DNA from: Azadirachta indica
Taxonomy: Eukaryota > Streptophyta > Magnoliopsida > Sapindales > Meliaceae
Reading direction: 5' to 3'
Length of the DNA stretch: 64,000 bases
Assembly: GCA_022749755.1 (NCBI GenBank)
Contig: CM040448.1
Span: forward strand, 14,568,481-14,632,480
The translations under genes and the position numbers were made by a program. Positions 26,689 to 39,900 of the stretch are shown here, in pieces. Every line of letters starts with the position of its first letter. Within the stretch, counting starts at the first letter, position 1. The notes beneath the pieces were generated by a model, which did no database searches, was not told the DNA's origin, and saw nothing but the letters and a program-made list of their open reading frames with translations.

Positions 26689-29600
26689 TTAACATCTGTG
26701 AAGTGGTGCAGGATATATCTCCAATGGTTGATATCGCAATCGATCATTACGGGGCAGTGGTCCCTCCTGAAGAGTTTATACAAGTTTAAAACAGAACATC
26801 ATTTCAATTCAACAAGTCAAACAAGATTTTACAACTGGCAACACCATATAAACGCACATGCATATATGCCTAAAGGTGCGGGACTCTTTCTTAAGATAAA
26901 TTAGCATAAATTAACTGGACTTCAATTTTCTTTTCTCCAGTTACATATTGTCTTACTACTTGCCACAACAAACACTGCAAGGAAAAACAAAACAAACAAA
27001 CAGAGAATACCTCTTCCAAGTTAATCTGGAATGGTCTTGCAAAATCTTCCAACATTACTGGAGACAGTCCCTTCATTTTCTCTTCCACTTCCTAAAGAAC
27101 AGAGCAGCACGAGCAGATTAGAACAGTGCAAAATGAAAATCCGAGTTCAGCCAGACATGACTTTAGGTAACAGGAAAACCCAACATGATCGCAACGGTTG
27201 ATGACTGAGTTAAAGAAGGAAAGGCCTGTAAGTATTGTAATACAAATAAATGTGAGGCCATAACCAAGGCTACGTTATTTGCTGGGAGAGGAAGAGGATG
27301 AGAGAAAGCCGGGAGAAAAGCGAGAGGACGCATCGGAGGTCACTTTCCAGTTTGGTTTTATATAAATGATGAGAAAAGAAGAGAGAAATCTATCATCCTC
27401 CCAACACACAAAAATTAATCCTTCCATAAATGGGTGGAAGATCAAAGGAAAAAATGGCCCATTTAAGAGACAAAAAAGAGAATCATTTTGTATTTTTATC
27501 CTCTTCATATATGAAATTACAATCTTAAATAAAACTATAAAACTTCACCATTTTAAGTTAACAAAAATGACTTCGAAATTGATTTCTGTTCACTCCCTCC
27601 TTAGAAAGCAACGTCTCTTCAATATTCTATTTCTAAAGGTGGTTTCGTGTTATTGTTGGTAATGAAGTCTCTGCAACATTTTGAGCAACTGACTAGTACT
27701 CTAGTATGTTTAGAAAAGTGATCTGAAGACAAAAACCTGTACTCCAATACGCAAATCTAACATGCAGTACAATGAAAAAAATATTAGGGATACAACAAAA
27801 TGTTAGGTTCCAACCGAGACTAAAAGTTTGTCCTCTTAAGGCTATTGAAAGAAGCAACATAAGCTCTTAATTCATTTACTCTACAAAACTAAGAAATGGC
27901 AATATTTTAGCATCATACCAATCCAGTTATCCTTGAGTTTTCTAGGAGCTCCTTTGCAATCATGTCCAGTATATGCCTGTTGTCCCTTAAAGCATTCATT
28001 GCAAGTTCTTCTGTCTCTTCAATGTACTGCAATGAACATCAGTTGACATAACTTCTGGAAATAGATTTGAATAAAAACTATGAGGCAAACCAGATTACGT
28101 GAATTGACAAAAACATTTCTCCTCCACATTGAATGCACAAGGGCATTTCTTTAAACATTTTCAGCAAAGACAAAATGTATGCAGTTTATTAGAAATAAAA
28201 AGTGACAGCCTCAGCTCCATATCATTGCAGGTTTTATTAGAAACTATAAACATAATTCGAGTTTAAGCAGGCACCAACTCTCATGAATATACCCTTGAAA
28301 GTATACAACTGAGACTAGGGGAAGCAGATTTTACCCTTGTCAACTCTCGAGTGAATAGTTCCGATAATTCAAGTGTCATATTGGCAGGAATGACATGAGG
28401 ATCATCCCACTAACAACATAGGAAAGAATAAGATGAATCAGTTGAGCAGATGTATAAAGTTGGAGAAAAAGTACTATGAGTAATTATCAAGAATATTTCT
28501 TCAGAATCTAAACTTTCAATAGTGAAGAGTATACCCTATATTTTATCAACTCGCCATCTGAACTATCTGGCTGATCCAAAAGTCCAACTCTTTTTGTTAA
28601 AGCAGTAAGGCCCAACCTAGCATTTTGTGGACTGATCACCATCTCTCTGGCAATCTAAAAAGATAACTCAAGTAATAGATGGGCAGGAATTATAACCAAG
28701 AAATGTAAAATGATAGGAAATTACTGAAGAATTATTTAACCAGAAATTCACAGAAGAATTGAGAATTCATCAATCTTTAAGAGCTCCATTGGAATAGTCT
28801 GCATCTTAGGATAACTCTTACAAAAAAGGAGAAGGGGACAAAAAATAATACAACTGCAGTTATATTTGATATAATTGTGATTCAGATACCTTAGTTATCT
28901 TTTCTAGATCATCCTTTCCTCCATCTGTTATATCATCACCAAACACAACACATTCTGCACAACGCCCACCATGAGCCACCACCATTTGCATTTTCATGTA
29001 GCCAAAGGTTGTATAACCCTGGTCTATCATGTCTTCTCGGGGATAGAACACAGATATTGCAGTTTCCTAGTATTAATGGGAGGAACAAAATTAGAAGGCA
29101 TTTAACAAAAGGACATTGTTATGACCACAAAAAGAGGTACCTTGCCACCAGGCAAGAGCTGAGAAAATGCGTGCCAATCAAATCGAGGAAACAAGTGAGC
29201 TAATAATGCATGACCAGCTTCATGTACAGCCAGCAGCCTCTTCTTTTCAATAGACACCTATTAAATGAATATATAAACCCAATGATCAAAACAATATTTG
29301 ACAGCAATTTTTTTCACTTAGATAAAAACCAGTAGAAAAAATGAAGGCAGGCACCTACACTTTGTTCGCATTTCTGTTGCTCTTCCTCTGTAAGAAGTAC
29401 ACCCATACCCTCAAGCAATTGTTTGTCTAGCACATCAACAATGTCTTGCTGACAGATCTTTGAATGTCCTTTTCTCACCTGCAACCACAAATAATATACA
29501 CATATAAATCCAAGAGAACCTAGAACATATTATTTTGAGCAATACAATCAAACTAAAATGTAAAGATGACCAAATTTATCTCTTAAGAACAGATCATCTC

Positions 29601-32600
29601 CAACCTGACTACAAATGATTTCAAGGTAATTAAAACCAAAAAGAAAAAAGATAAGGTTGAGGTCAGGAAACACAATTGAACCTGTAAGCATTACAGATCA
29701 AACACATATGAACATGTATGAATGTAAAGATATGTACATATACACAGAGATGTTATTGAGATAGCAGCATCTCATATATTTAGTTACTTAGGGAGTTAGT
29801 TGAAAGGGAGATTATTCCTAAGCAACATTTTACACATTCCAGAAAATTGTAATGAAGAGCATGGGACCTATTGAAAGTTTTGACTACAATTACAAATGTT
29901 ATGTGACATAAAGCACAAGATATGATGGTTCAACTTACCGACATTATTGCTGCTTCATTCACAAGATTTCTTATATCTGCCCCAGAAAAACCAACAGTAC
30001 GGAAGACCAGCTATAGAGAGAAGAGAAAAAACAACGATAGCCAAATTTAAGACATATAATTAAGTAAAAGGATTAAAAACCAATTGCAGGGAATTGAAAT
30101 GCACATATTGCAGCAATTAAGATGATGATGACGACAAAGGTCATATAGTGATGTTAAATATTATCAAGCCCTTAACTCAAATTTTATGTATATAATAAAT
30201 ATAAATGTAAAACCACATACCTCCCCAAAGTTTACATCTTCTGCAAGTTGCCTTCCAGCACTGTGCACACCAAATATTTGCACCCGCTGCTTTGCATCAG
30301 GCAAACCAATGTATAAACGACGGTCAATACGTCCTGGGCGAACAAACTCAAGGTCCAATTCATCTGGTCTATTGGTGGCACAAATGAAAATCACAGCTTG
30401 TCTGAGTGAAAATCGATCAACGCCAGTTTTTTCCTTCCTACATTTGATAGTACGAATCACAGAATAGTAAGAACATGAAAATTCATTTAGTTCGCTTCAT
30501 ACAACATGCAAAATTAAACAATACAAGGAAATTATCACAGATTTACTTAAGTCAAATGAATTAAAACCAAGGACAGCATCATCAAAGAGGGGCTGGTGTA
30601 CATACATCTAAAAGGGTAACAAAAACAATGCTAACAATGCCCATCAAGGTGGTAAATTTACTTGCATTCACATCATATCACACTGATACACTTACTCTCC
30701 GTCAAGCTGGGTAATTAGAGCCTCAAATGTAGCCCTTCTTCGTGGATCCTTTCTCGCATGCCTTCCAGCAATAGCATCAATTTCATCCACAAATATAAAA
30801 GCAGGTGCCTGCAGAGTTACAATAAGACTGCATTAATACATTCATAACTCTTGAGGGAAATAGTTATAGGCTTAAAGTATCTATAGAGAGAAACAAATAA
30901 TGATAGTTATTCAACTGCTTGCAATTTACTAAAGCTTCCCAGCAGAAAGCTCAAACCATCTTTGCAAATATCAGCAAGTGCTTACATTTCTCCTGGCAAT
31001 GGAAAACATCTCATTAATCCTTGCTGCGCCACTTTTTTCACTATCTGTGAACTCAGCACCAGAAGCAAAAACAAAAGGCAACCCACTTTCTTTTGCAAGT
31101 GTCCGTGCAAAAAGTGTTTTTCCCGTTCCAGGAGGTCCAGAAAGAAGAACACCCTGTCATGAAAAAGAAAAAGAAAATCATTAGTATGTGTTTCATATAT
31201 TACATCTCTTCAAGTTTTGGAACCCCGATGGAGCTATTTCATCTGTAATAGAAGTGGCAAAGATTACCCGAACAAACTGCACACCTCTTTCATAATACTG
31301 CATGGGGTTTCCCATATATATCATCAGCTCATCAAGCAGATCCCAAACATCACCCCCTAATACCACTTCTTTATGCATAGCTTTTGTTTCGCCAACATTT
31401 CCAACTGGCTGGATGAGCACATCATGTTATAAGAATATGAAAATGTTAATCACTGAGACAATGAGGAAGTTGCATAATTGAGTCTAACCAGAATAAAATT
31501 TTCCGCATAAGCCATGCTAAAAAGCTGATAGTACTTTTTGTAAAGAAAACGACTAGACGTGACAAGGAGAAGCATCCCAGACTCTCTTATAAGCCACAGA
31601 ATGAGCAGTCCAGGCAGCAACGCTATTGCAACTTTTAGAAAATAATGTATCTGCCGTTTCTGAAGGAGATCTACTTCAACTCCCGAACTTGAAATAATCT
31701 CAAACAAATAAGGATCAAGGGGAATATCAACCTATAAAATAGAAAGAAATCAGGAAATTATATTGGAAGGATACATACTAAACAGCTCTAACCACAATGA
31801 GATGTTGAACTTACGACATATTCTAATGGAAAACCTTCTTTCATTGTCACATACAATCTTTTTAGGTCCTCTGTAAATACGACAGCAGCAACCTGTTGAA
31901 AGAATCCGGATAATTAGAAATGCTATCCATTTTCTTTAGGATGTCAACAAACAAAAAATTGTTTATAAAGGTTTGAAATACGTGTGTTATAGTTATTGAA
32001 ACTTGCTTGATACAGCAAACGATTAACCATCTTACTATTATCCGGATTTGATAAGATTCCAGTTCATTGCATTTTTCTGTCTGTTAACTACCTTTCCCAG
32101 AAATTACATAAAGATCTTGTTTATAATTATCTAATTCCATTTCTTCGTCGAACGATCGACTCCAAATAGACTATTTAGCCTTGATACACAATACACAGCA
32201 AAACGAAAGGATGATTATGCATAATTACTGTGCCTACACTATATGTACCGTAATGAATTCTTAGAGATATCACATTTTTCCAGTCCATCAAGATGAACAA
32301 AACCAGAAATTCATGCAATGCACTAACAAAACATTCACAATGCTGGACACAGGGAGAGTGGACAGATAACAGTTTACCTCAGAGCTATCTAGTTTGTCAA
32401 GAAAATAAGTGTAAGGAAGTTTAGGGCGATACCGCCACCATCTCTTGGCTATCCATAGAGCCCTAGTTCCCTGTGTTTCTGTTACCTTCTCCACCACATC
32501 CTTGCGAAGACTGTTTTCCACCTCTTTCATGTCAAATTCAACTACATATTTAGCATTTGATGAATCTAATTGCTCAGATAACCTTTCTTTTTCAATAATG

Positions 32601-34342
32601 TCCTTCCATGTGCGAAGTCTTTCACGCCATGTTCCCATATTTGCTTGAACCTGACCTGCTACACAAGCATAAAACTCAATGTCAACAAGAAGATTCTTTC
32701 AGCCACGGAATTTGCGAAGCTCAACTGGAAATGAGCTACATTAAATGCAGGATAAAAAGTATTGAGTCCTGAAAATGCATATGCATATAGAGACATCATG
32801 AGAAAACTTGCACCAATTTTATTTACATGTTTGCAAGCAAATATTAACCTGAAGCTCCCAAGTCTTCTTTCAGTTTTTCTTTTTCTTCAGCGCTTAATTT
32901 TGAATTGCTGTCAATAAATTGCTTCACATTTTCTAGTGGAAGCTCAGGATCATCGGCCCATGCATCTTCTCCAACATAAGAACTATCATGAACAAGTGTT
33001 CCATCAGGTCTCTCAATAAACTTCTTCAATTTCAGGCCTTTAGGCGTTGTCTTCCTCCAAATACTCTTCTTAAACCTGCAAGCATGGAGCAATACAATAC
33101 TTAAAGACCTAATTCAAGTCTTGAGCTACACCTATTTCACAATTGATTCATTGACTCAATTGTGTGCAACAGCCATGAGAATGTTATCATATATATTTTA
33201 TAATAAACATATATTTCACATAAATGGGGAAAACTGCAAAGGAAATTAATGGCAATCCCTTCTTTACTTTTCTTTAATAAAATTAGGGGAAACCACTGAC
33301 ATCTAAACTTTATAAAAGATAGGGAAAGAATGAGAGAGATAGAGAGAGAGAGAAAGTGTGTGTGTGTGTGTGTGTGACAATGCTTATAGAAAAATCATGT
33401 CAATTGAGAATATTTTCTTTCCATCAACACCTGCTACTTATAAATTGTAAACATGTGACCAGAAAATTATTTACAATTTTTGTATGAGAGCATAAAAACT
33501 GAGAAATGCACTTACTTCCTGATATTTGTAGGGGTTGGCTCAGGAATCAATGCCTCCATGTAAGCCTCAGCTAACTCCTTCTTTTGACGATTGAGAAATG
33601 GAGTTCGAATTGCTACATAAATTCTTTGACAAGAAATAATCACAACTAAAACATAGAGAACCAAGGCGCCAACACGTTTAGGCTTCCAATTCTTAAAATC
33701 CTGAAAATAATAAATAAAGCATCAACCAAATTAAGTTTTTCATTTTCCTTTTTCTCTAGTTGTTTTGATTTTTAAAGCGTGATTCATTACCTTGTACTAG
33801 CAAGTTTTTAAGATAATGGTTGAGTCGAGTATTCATCCGCTTAAAACATTTAATTTCATCTTTAATTTTCCCGCACTTTCTTAGCAACCAAACGCAAACT
33901 TAAAAAAAAGAATTTCAAGATAACTCATCAGCATCATTACCTTCCAGCGGTCCCATCTATTCCAATCCATAAACTGGGGTAGCAGTTCAGTCCTAAACTG
34001 AGTCAACTGATCCTCACCCTTCTTCACCCCATCCTTAACTCGCCCCACGATCTCACCCACCTTCACATTGGCCTCATTTAAGTCAAACCCAGTTTCCCTC
34101 TTGACGGAGTCCCCTAGTTTAGACAAGAAACGGTCCGACCCCAGCCGAACAGACTGGGCCAGCCTCGGCCAAGAAAACCCATTGGCGCCATCGGAATTTG
34201 CGGAAGAATAAACTCTAAAAATAGGTTTTCGGCAGGAAATTCTATGTCTGTGCTTTATAGGTATCCGCAAGAGAGTTGTTTTAGCGAGTGGTTTTGACGA
34301 AAAAAGAAGTGGGTTTGGTTTGTACGGGATTGTAAGGTCCAT
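26689..34342 (-). CDS. FTSH12: Chloroplast AAA-type zinc metalloprotease FtsH12
   Basis: Nineteen exons sum to 3000 bp, 999 residues: 33941-34342, 33516-33700, 32849-33075, 32378-32655, 31815-31892, 31489-31731, 31268-31408, 30986-31153, 30696-30808, 30221-30437, 29939-30010, 29359-29478, 29141-29257, 28890-29066, 28535-28654, 28335-28409, 27919-28026, 27011-27091 and 26689-26766. A transit-peptide-like N-terminus is followed by membrane segments near residues 144-163 and 422-443. AAA motifs: Walker A GPPGTGKT (about 524-531), Walker B FIFVDEID (about 578-585) and the SRH around ATNRPDELDLEFVRPGRIDR. The protease zinc motif HEAGH (about 760-764) is intact, unlike in the FtsHi pseudo-proteases. 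The tail EGPLPRNDRLRY...PAPLHRC is as I recall for Arabidopsis At1g79560. From the literature, FtsH12 works with FtsHi proteins (and Ycf2) in an inner-envelope complex that powers protein import and is needed for embryo and plastid development. Confidence 0.97.
33331..33376. repeat. Compound (GA)n/(GT)n microsatellite in an FtsH12 intron
   Basis: A GAGA tract runs straight into an alternating GT tract within the second intron of the FtsH12 gene. It is well away from the splice sites and has no coding effect. Confidence 0.9.
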
Positions 34343-34777
34343 TTTTTGGTTACAACATGAGGAAGTTTAAGAATTTGAGAAGTAGAAAGAGAAGCAACGA
34401 GTCACAGTTTACAGCTGCTTAGCTTAAGGAAGGAAGGAAGCAGCTGTAACGTTGGGGAGGTTTTGGAGGTTTATGTTTATCTATCTGAAACAACGGAAAT
34501 GGAGCAAGTTGGTTTTGAAAATGGATCTGGTTGATCCGGGTTAAGCGGGTCAAGTTTGCAAACCAATTTGTTACTCGTAACCCTAACAACTTGGGCTATA
34601 GACCCGCGTAATGGAGCCCAATAAGGAAAACTGGTGTTCTGGTTCATTGCATACACGAATCAAGTCCAAGCCGATATGATATACATCCATTCACTTAAAA
34701 TACAATACACTAACGAGGCAATCAACTCCAATGCGTCAATAAATAATTATTTGAATTACCTTTTGAAAAAGATATTG

Positions 34778-34808
<31 letters not shown>

Positions 34809-34854
34809 ACTAATGGCATTTGGTAAACAAAGATACTCAAGGAAAATTTTGAGT

Positions 34855-34922
34855 ACTCCTAAAACCAAAAGATTTAAACTAAATGAAACTCCTAAAACCA
34901 AAAGATTTAAACTAAATGAAAC
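34855..34922. repeat. Perfect 33-bp tandem duplication (two copies)
   Basis: The 33-bp unit that starts ACTCCTAAAACC occurs twice, at 34855-34887 and 34888-34920, without mismatch. It lies between FtsH12 and the HMA gene. Perfect identity suggests a recent replication-slippage event. Confidence 0.95.
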
Positions 34923-35034
34923 CATAACTTTCTCCTTCAAAAACTTCGGAGAATAAATTACAAAACCACCCTAAAAACTACGAACATATTTGAAGGTAAA
35001 TTAATGTATGATGATATAGTGTCTTGGCTGTAGA

Positions 35035-35060
35035 AGCTAGCTAGCTAGCTAGCTAGCTAG
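35035..35060. repeat. (TAGC)n tract
   Basis: About six AGCT/TAGC units lie roughly 30 bp past the HMA-protein stop codon, inside its probable 3' UTR. The unit is self-complementary, so the RNA could fold back on itself. Confidence 0.9.
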
Positions 35061-35088
35061 ATTATAATATGTTATATATATAAATGGT

Positions 35089-36026
35089 TCACATAATGGT
35101 GCACAACTCTGGTTCACCAACGTTGAAGCCTTCCATTGGTTTTGGTGGCTGCGGAAAGTACCTCGCCGGCGGCTCGTGGAACGGCAAAGAATCCGGATAC
35201 GAGTACCAAGATTTTTGATGATGATGAATAATGTCGTCGTCATCGGCGTCGTCAAAATAATAATAATAATAATAGTTGTCTCTGTTTTGATCAGTTTGAT
35301 ATGGATGATCATAATAATAATTATTAGTATCATATGGATGATAATATTTGTAGGCATTATTGAAATGAATTTTGTTAAAAGGCTTATAATCAGCAGCAGC
35401 AGCAATATCCTGATGATTATTTCCGGAATCAACCCAGCAAAGTTCTGCATGTTTTCCAGATTTTGCTAGCAGTTTGAGAAGTTTTCCAGGATCTACTTTG
35501 CCCGAAATGTAGGCAATCCCTTGCTGTGCATCTATGCTGTATGTTACTCCTAATTAATTAATTAACATATACACCCAACAAAAAAAATAGAAAATAATTT
35601 TAATTAGTGAACAAATATATAATTCAATTAAAGTACAGAATATTCATGGGATTAATGGACCAAAACAATGTATATATATATATATATATATAAAAGAAAA
35701 GATTCAATGCAAAAATTAAAAAAAAATTAGTTAATTATAATTATACCATCAATGTTCTTCAATACTTTGATGAGGGATTTATGCCAACCTCCAGTTTGGG
35801 TATCAACTTTCAGAGCACAAGTCTGCAAATTAAATAAAGCACTATAGTCGTGAATTAAAAGTTTAATTATATATATACATATATAATTGACCAATTAAAT
35901 CATGCATATATATATTTATATACACACACACATGCGGAAACAAAATATTAATTTAAAATATTGAGAAGGAGAAGGAGAAGGAGGAGGTGGAGGAGAACAT
36001 CGTACCATGCGTCCGGAGGAATCCAT
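35089..36026 (-). CDS. Heavy-metal-associated isoprenylated plant protein (HIPP-like) lacking CxxC
   Basis: Three exons, 36006-36026, 35747-35822 and 35089-35549, give 185 residues. Residues 8-72 form an HMA fold: CALKVDTQTGGWHKSLIKVL, then IDGVTYSIDAQQGIAYISG, VDPGKLLKLLAKSGKHAEL. The metal-binding CxxC expected after the first strand is replaced by T17-G-G-W20, so classical copper or zinc binding through that motif is unlikely; a nearby Cys (residue 9) remains. The linker is rich in Asp, His, Asn and Tyr, with a run of Tyr followed by DDADDDD and a HHH cluster. The C-terminus is Cys-Thr-Ile-Met, a CaaX box, so isoprenylation and membrane anchoring are expected. CaaX plus HMA defines the plant HIPP family; some members have diverged metal sites. 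Partners are unknown. Confidence 0.88.
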
Positions 36027-36169
36027 ATTATTCAAACGAAAGGAAACGAAACTAAACTTTCTTAATTTTCTTCCTTGTGAAAATGAATATTACGGCTGGA
36101 GTGGAGTCTTTTTTATTGTATAATCAAAGATAATTGATCGAGTCAAATTGGAGATTGGACTTTGTTCTA

Positions 36170-36200
<31 letters not shown>

Positions 36201-36977
36201 AAAATTTATTGAAGATCAAAGAAATTAATTATTGGTTTTTTTAATTTAAAATACACACATTAGGAAAGTAGTTAAACAGACAATATACTCTCCATTAATA
36301 TTGAAGATATCTCAATATCATATTAATTATTACATTGTAAAATTAATATTAATTATTTGTTCTATCAAAAAAAAACTTAATTAATTTATAAAGAATTGTA
36401 TTATATATACTAGTTTCTATGGAAAGTACTTATATATATATATATATCACATTTTTACAAGTAAAGAATTTTGCAATTTTTGCAAAAAGTTGTGAAAAGT
36501 TTTAACCCCATTCATGGCTTTGCATTAATTATTATTTGCATGTATATATATGTTTAGTTTAGATATCATATCCTCCTTCGGAATTCTTAATTAATTAAAA
36601 ATAAGTTGGCCCAATATATATAATTTTAATCTTACTTTGTGAAAAAGATTTGGTTCTATTAGTGTATAAAATTAAAAGATTGTAAACAATCAATTATATA
36701 AATATAATATGCTTTTAAATCGTGCTGGTTTGAAATAATGATTTTTTCTTTTTCTTTTTTGTCGGTAAGAATTCTGTACTTCTATTTTCAAAAAATAAAA
36801 AATCGGGTAATGGAGTATGGAGAGCTTACCTACCCGACCAACCGGGTCTGGATGGATCCGAGTATCACCCGATAAAATTACGGGTAAGCATCCTACTCGA
36901 CCCGTAAGTTACCCGAAAAGAATCTTTTCTGTGTTCTGTCTTCAAGAATTGCGAGCACAAATCCAAGGGAAAAGAAC
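36027..36977. promoter_or_regulatory. Divergent intergenic region, HMA gene and RNA methyltransferase gene
   Basis: About 950 bp between facing-away start codons. It is very AT-rich, with TA microsatellites at about 36170-36194 and 36430-36447 and a short GAGA run just after the first. The HMA-proximal part must hold that gene's 5' leader. The last ~150 bp before the methyltransferase ATG contain repeated ACCCG words (36830-36915). Confidence 0.5.
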
Positions 36978-39900
36978 ATGATGCAGCAGCAGCTTCCAGT
37001 TTCAGCTCGGCTGATAAAGTCTCTATCTTTATCTTCATTGCCAGTCACCTGTACTCTTCAAGAAATTTCCTCTTCCAGACCCAAAGGTTTCTTACCTTTT
37101 ATGTATATACACATGTACTCGTTTCTCTGGATATGTTTTTGTTTTGATTGCATGTTGGCTGCCTTTATGAATTTCTTTTTTTCTGGAAACAATTCGTGAA
37201 AATTGATTGATTTTGTGCATCATGTAAATGTCAGGGCTTTTCTCTTCATTGGCGCTCAATTTTTTTTTTTTTTTTTTCCTCAAGCACAATAGTTTTATTG
37301 CAGTGACGTATTGGAATCAATGAGTTATGTAAAAATGGGAAATAAGAAATAAAAGGGAAGTAAAGGAAGAAATTTTGAATTATTTTAGGAGAATAGCTAA
37401 GTTGCAGCATTGTTCTTACTTCACACTTAGATTGATTAAACACACTTTTTAATTTCTTGGCAACTGTAATTTAATGGGATATGCCGAATTCAGAAACGAG
37501 TTTGGGATGGTACTTAAATTGCTGAATTTATTCACTCTTAGTCGTTCTGAGCTTCATCTTTTGCAAATGGTTATATGAGAAACTTTTAGTGAATTTGTGG
37601 GAATTATGGCTTAAATTTCTGAACCTTGTTCTGATCGGTTCATGTTAGGGGTTGCTAAGGTCGTACTTAAAAAGGGGAAGACACAATTATTCAAGGATGG
37701 AAGTCCAATGGTATATAGTGGAGCAGTTGATAGAATAATTGGTAGGCCACCGCCTACAACTGGAGATGTTGTGTTAGTAACTGATGGGACAGAGAAACCA
37801 ATTGGCTGGGGTTTGTACAATTCAGTTTCTATGTTCTGTGTTCGGCTTATGCAACTAGAAGAGGAAGCTACAAGGTGTGTATTCATTAAGAGTCTCCTAG
37901 TTTTTATTTTACCTACTGCATGAAGCTGCTAAGTAAATAATCAATGTGGTACAGGGATCCTTTGTGTGCACTGAACATGAAGATATTGCTTGAAACAAGA
38001 ATAGATGCAGCTATAAAATTAAGGAGGAGGTTGGGTCTTCCTTCTGCCAATACAAATGCATACCGGCTTGTCAATAGTGAAGGAGACAGGTTAGTGAAAT
38101 TTAGTGTTTAATCAATAGTTTGAGACTATTTTCATGTGTATATAATGTAAGCAGGTAATTTGTGGTACCTAGTTCAGTTCTTTTATCATATGGTATTCTT
38201 TTTGTACATTTATCATTCTGCTTGTGTGCGTCTGCCCGCAAGCAAACTTTTCACTAAACATGTAAGGCTTCTTAATATCAAAAATCAACATAGGTTAATT
38301 TTAAGTAAATTTCCACCTTTGTGGATTGATAGTCATGCACGTAAGTTTGGTTTGGTTTTGTGATGTTTCTACTAGTGCTTTAAAGGTAAAGCTAAAATAT
38401 TGTTTGCTAATGCCAATTTTAATGGGACACATTTTTTTTCTGTCAATATTTGACATTTAGTGGCATTTATGCCACTGCACCTCAACACCTAACAAAGCTG
38501 TAATTATCATCTGGGAACCATCGTAGAATTAATTATATTTTCTATTTTGGATTAAATTGTTGGCCCATCTAATTCACTTGTTTCTCCCATAGATTATCAG
38601 GATTAATAGTTGATATCTTTGGCGAGTCAGCTGTAATAGCATCATCTGCTGCTTGGGTTGAGAAATACAAATCAGACATACAGGCTTGCATCAGTAGAAT
38701 TGATGACATTAATCATATAAAATGGAGACCATCTGTTGAAATTTTAAAAGAAGAAGGGATAGATGTGTCAGATTTGAAAGAAATGCATCCATCTTCATGC
38801 CCTGAAAGGACAAAGGTAGAAAATCCCTTCAATGATAGCATGTTGCACTTGATTTACTTATGAAAACTCTTTATCATAGTGATAAAAAATATTTAAAGGT
38901 GAGCTTGAAGGTACAATAACAGAGTTACTTGCTTTGAAACACACCGTCTCTCCATTCTCAATGGAGAACTAATTGCAGACAATCATAGGCACGCAAGGAT
39001 TTGTGCAATGGATAAAGTATGTGAAATGGTAAAGGTTGGCTGCTCATGCATGGGAAATTTAACAAATATATATTAGGGAAACAGCTAACTTCTAGGAGCA
39101 TAATCCTTGCTATATCTCCGCAATGCAGAAGAATAATTTACATAATTCTGGCTACTACTCAAATTAGCAGGAGTTTAACTTATTTATTCTTTCTCCATGG
39201 TGTGTGCAACTTAATGAAGTTTTAAGTTATGAATCAGCTCCAGCCGCTTCCTCTCTAAAATTTGGGTTCTGATTTGCCTTTAGTGATGCCATTTGTAAAT
39301 TGGGGTGTTTAAAGTTCCTAGGTACATTATTGTTAAAGAATTTTCCTTCATGGTTAGTTGTCAATGATTGATTGTATGGAAAATATATGAAAATGTCCAC
39401 TATACTTAAGCAGCAAGGGCTACTCAGATGTTGACAGGTTGAGGTCATCTCCTTGTAATCTTAAAATCTTTTACCATCCCTCACATTTCAATAACAGGCT
39501 CATTCTGCAATGTTATAAGATCTATTAAGCATGAGTGATTGATTCCATCTTGTAATATCCATGTTCCAGGTTTTAGAAAATGGGATATCTTATGCAATTT
39601 CAATGGAAGGCCAGAAAACAGGATTTTATGCTGATCAACATGAAAACCGTCAGTTCATATCAACAATATCAAATGGACAGAAAGTTCTTGATATTTGCTG
39701 CTACAGTGGTGGTTTTTCTCTAAGTGCAGTGAGAGGAGGTGCTGTTCATGTAACTGGTACATTTTCCTAGCTTCTTCTTTCCTTTATTAACAGTTGATCC
39801 TCTTCAAAAAGCCCCTATGTCTACAACTGTCCTGCAAATGTTAACAGGGACTTTGTTTCCCAACTTTCTCGAGTTTACTCACTTGTCACTGTATCTTCTC

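Larger units (their letters stand above)
34343..35088. other. FtsH12 upstream region and 3' side of the HMA gene
   Basis: Contains the FtsH12 promoter and 5' UTR on the left and the HMA gene's 3' UTR on the right. It also holds a CA/TA microsatellite (about 34775-34808), a 33-bp tandem duplication and a TAGC tract. No further gene is seen. Confidence 0.55.

Noticed and set aside
35049..35469. Ile/Met-rich ORFs of about 100 codons on both strands
   Set aside because: They are other-frame readings of the Asp/His/Tyr-rich third exon of the HMA gene.
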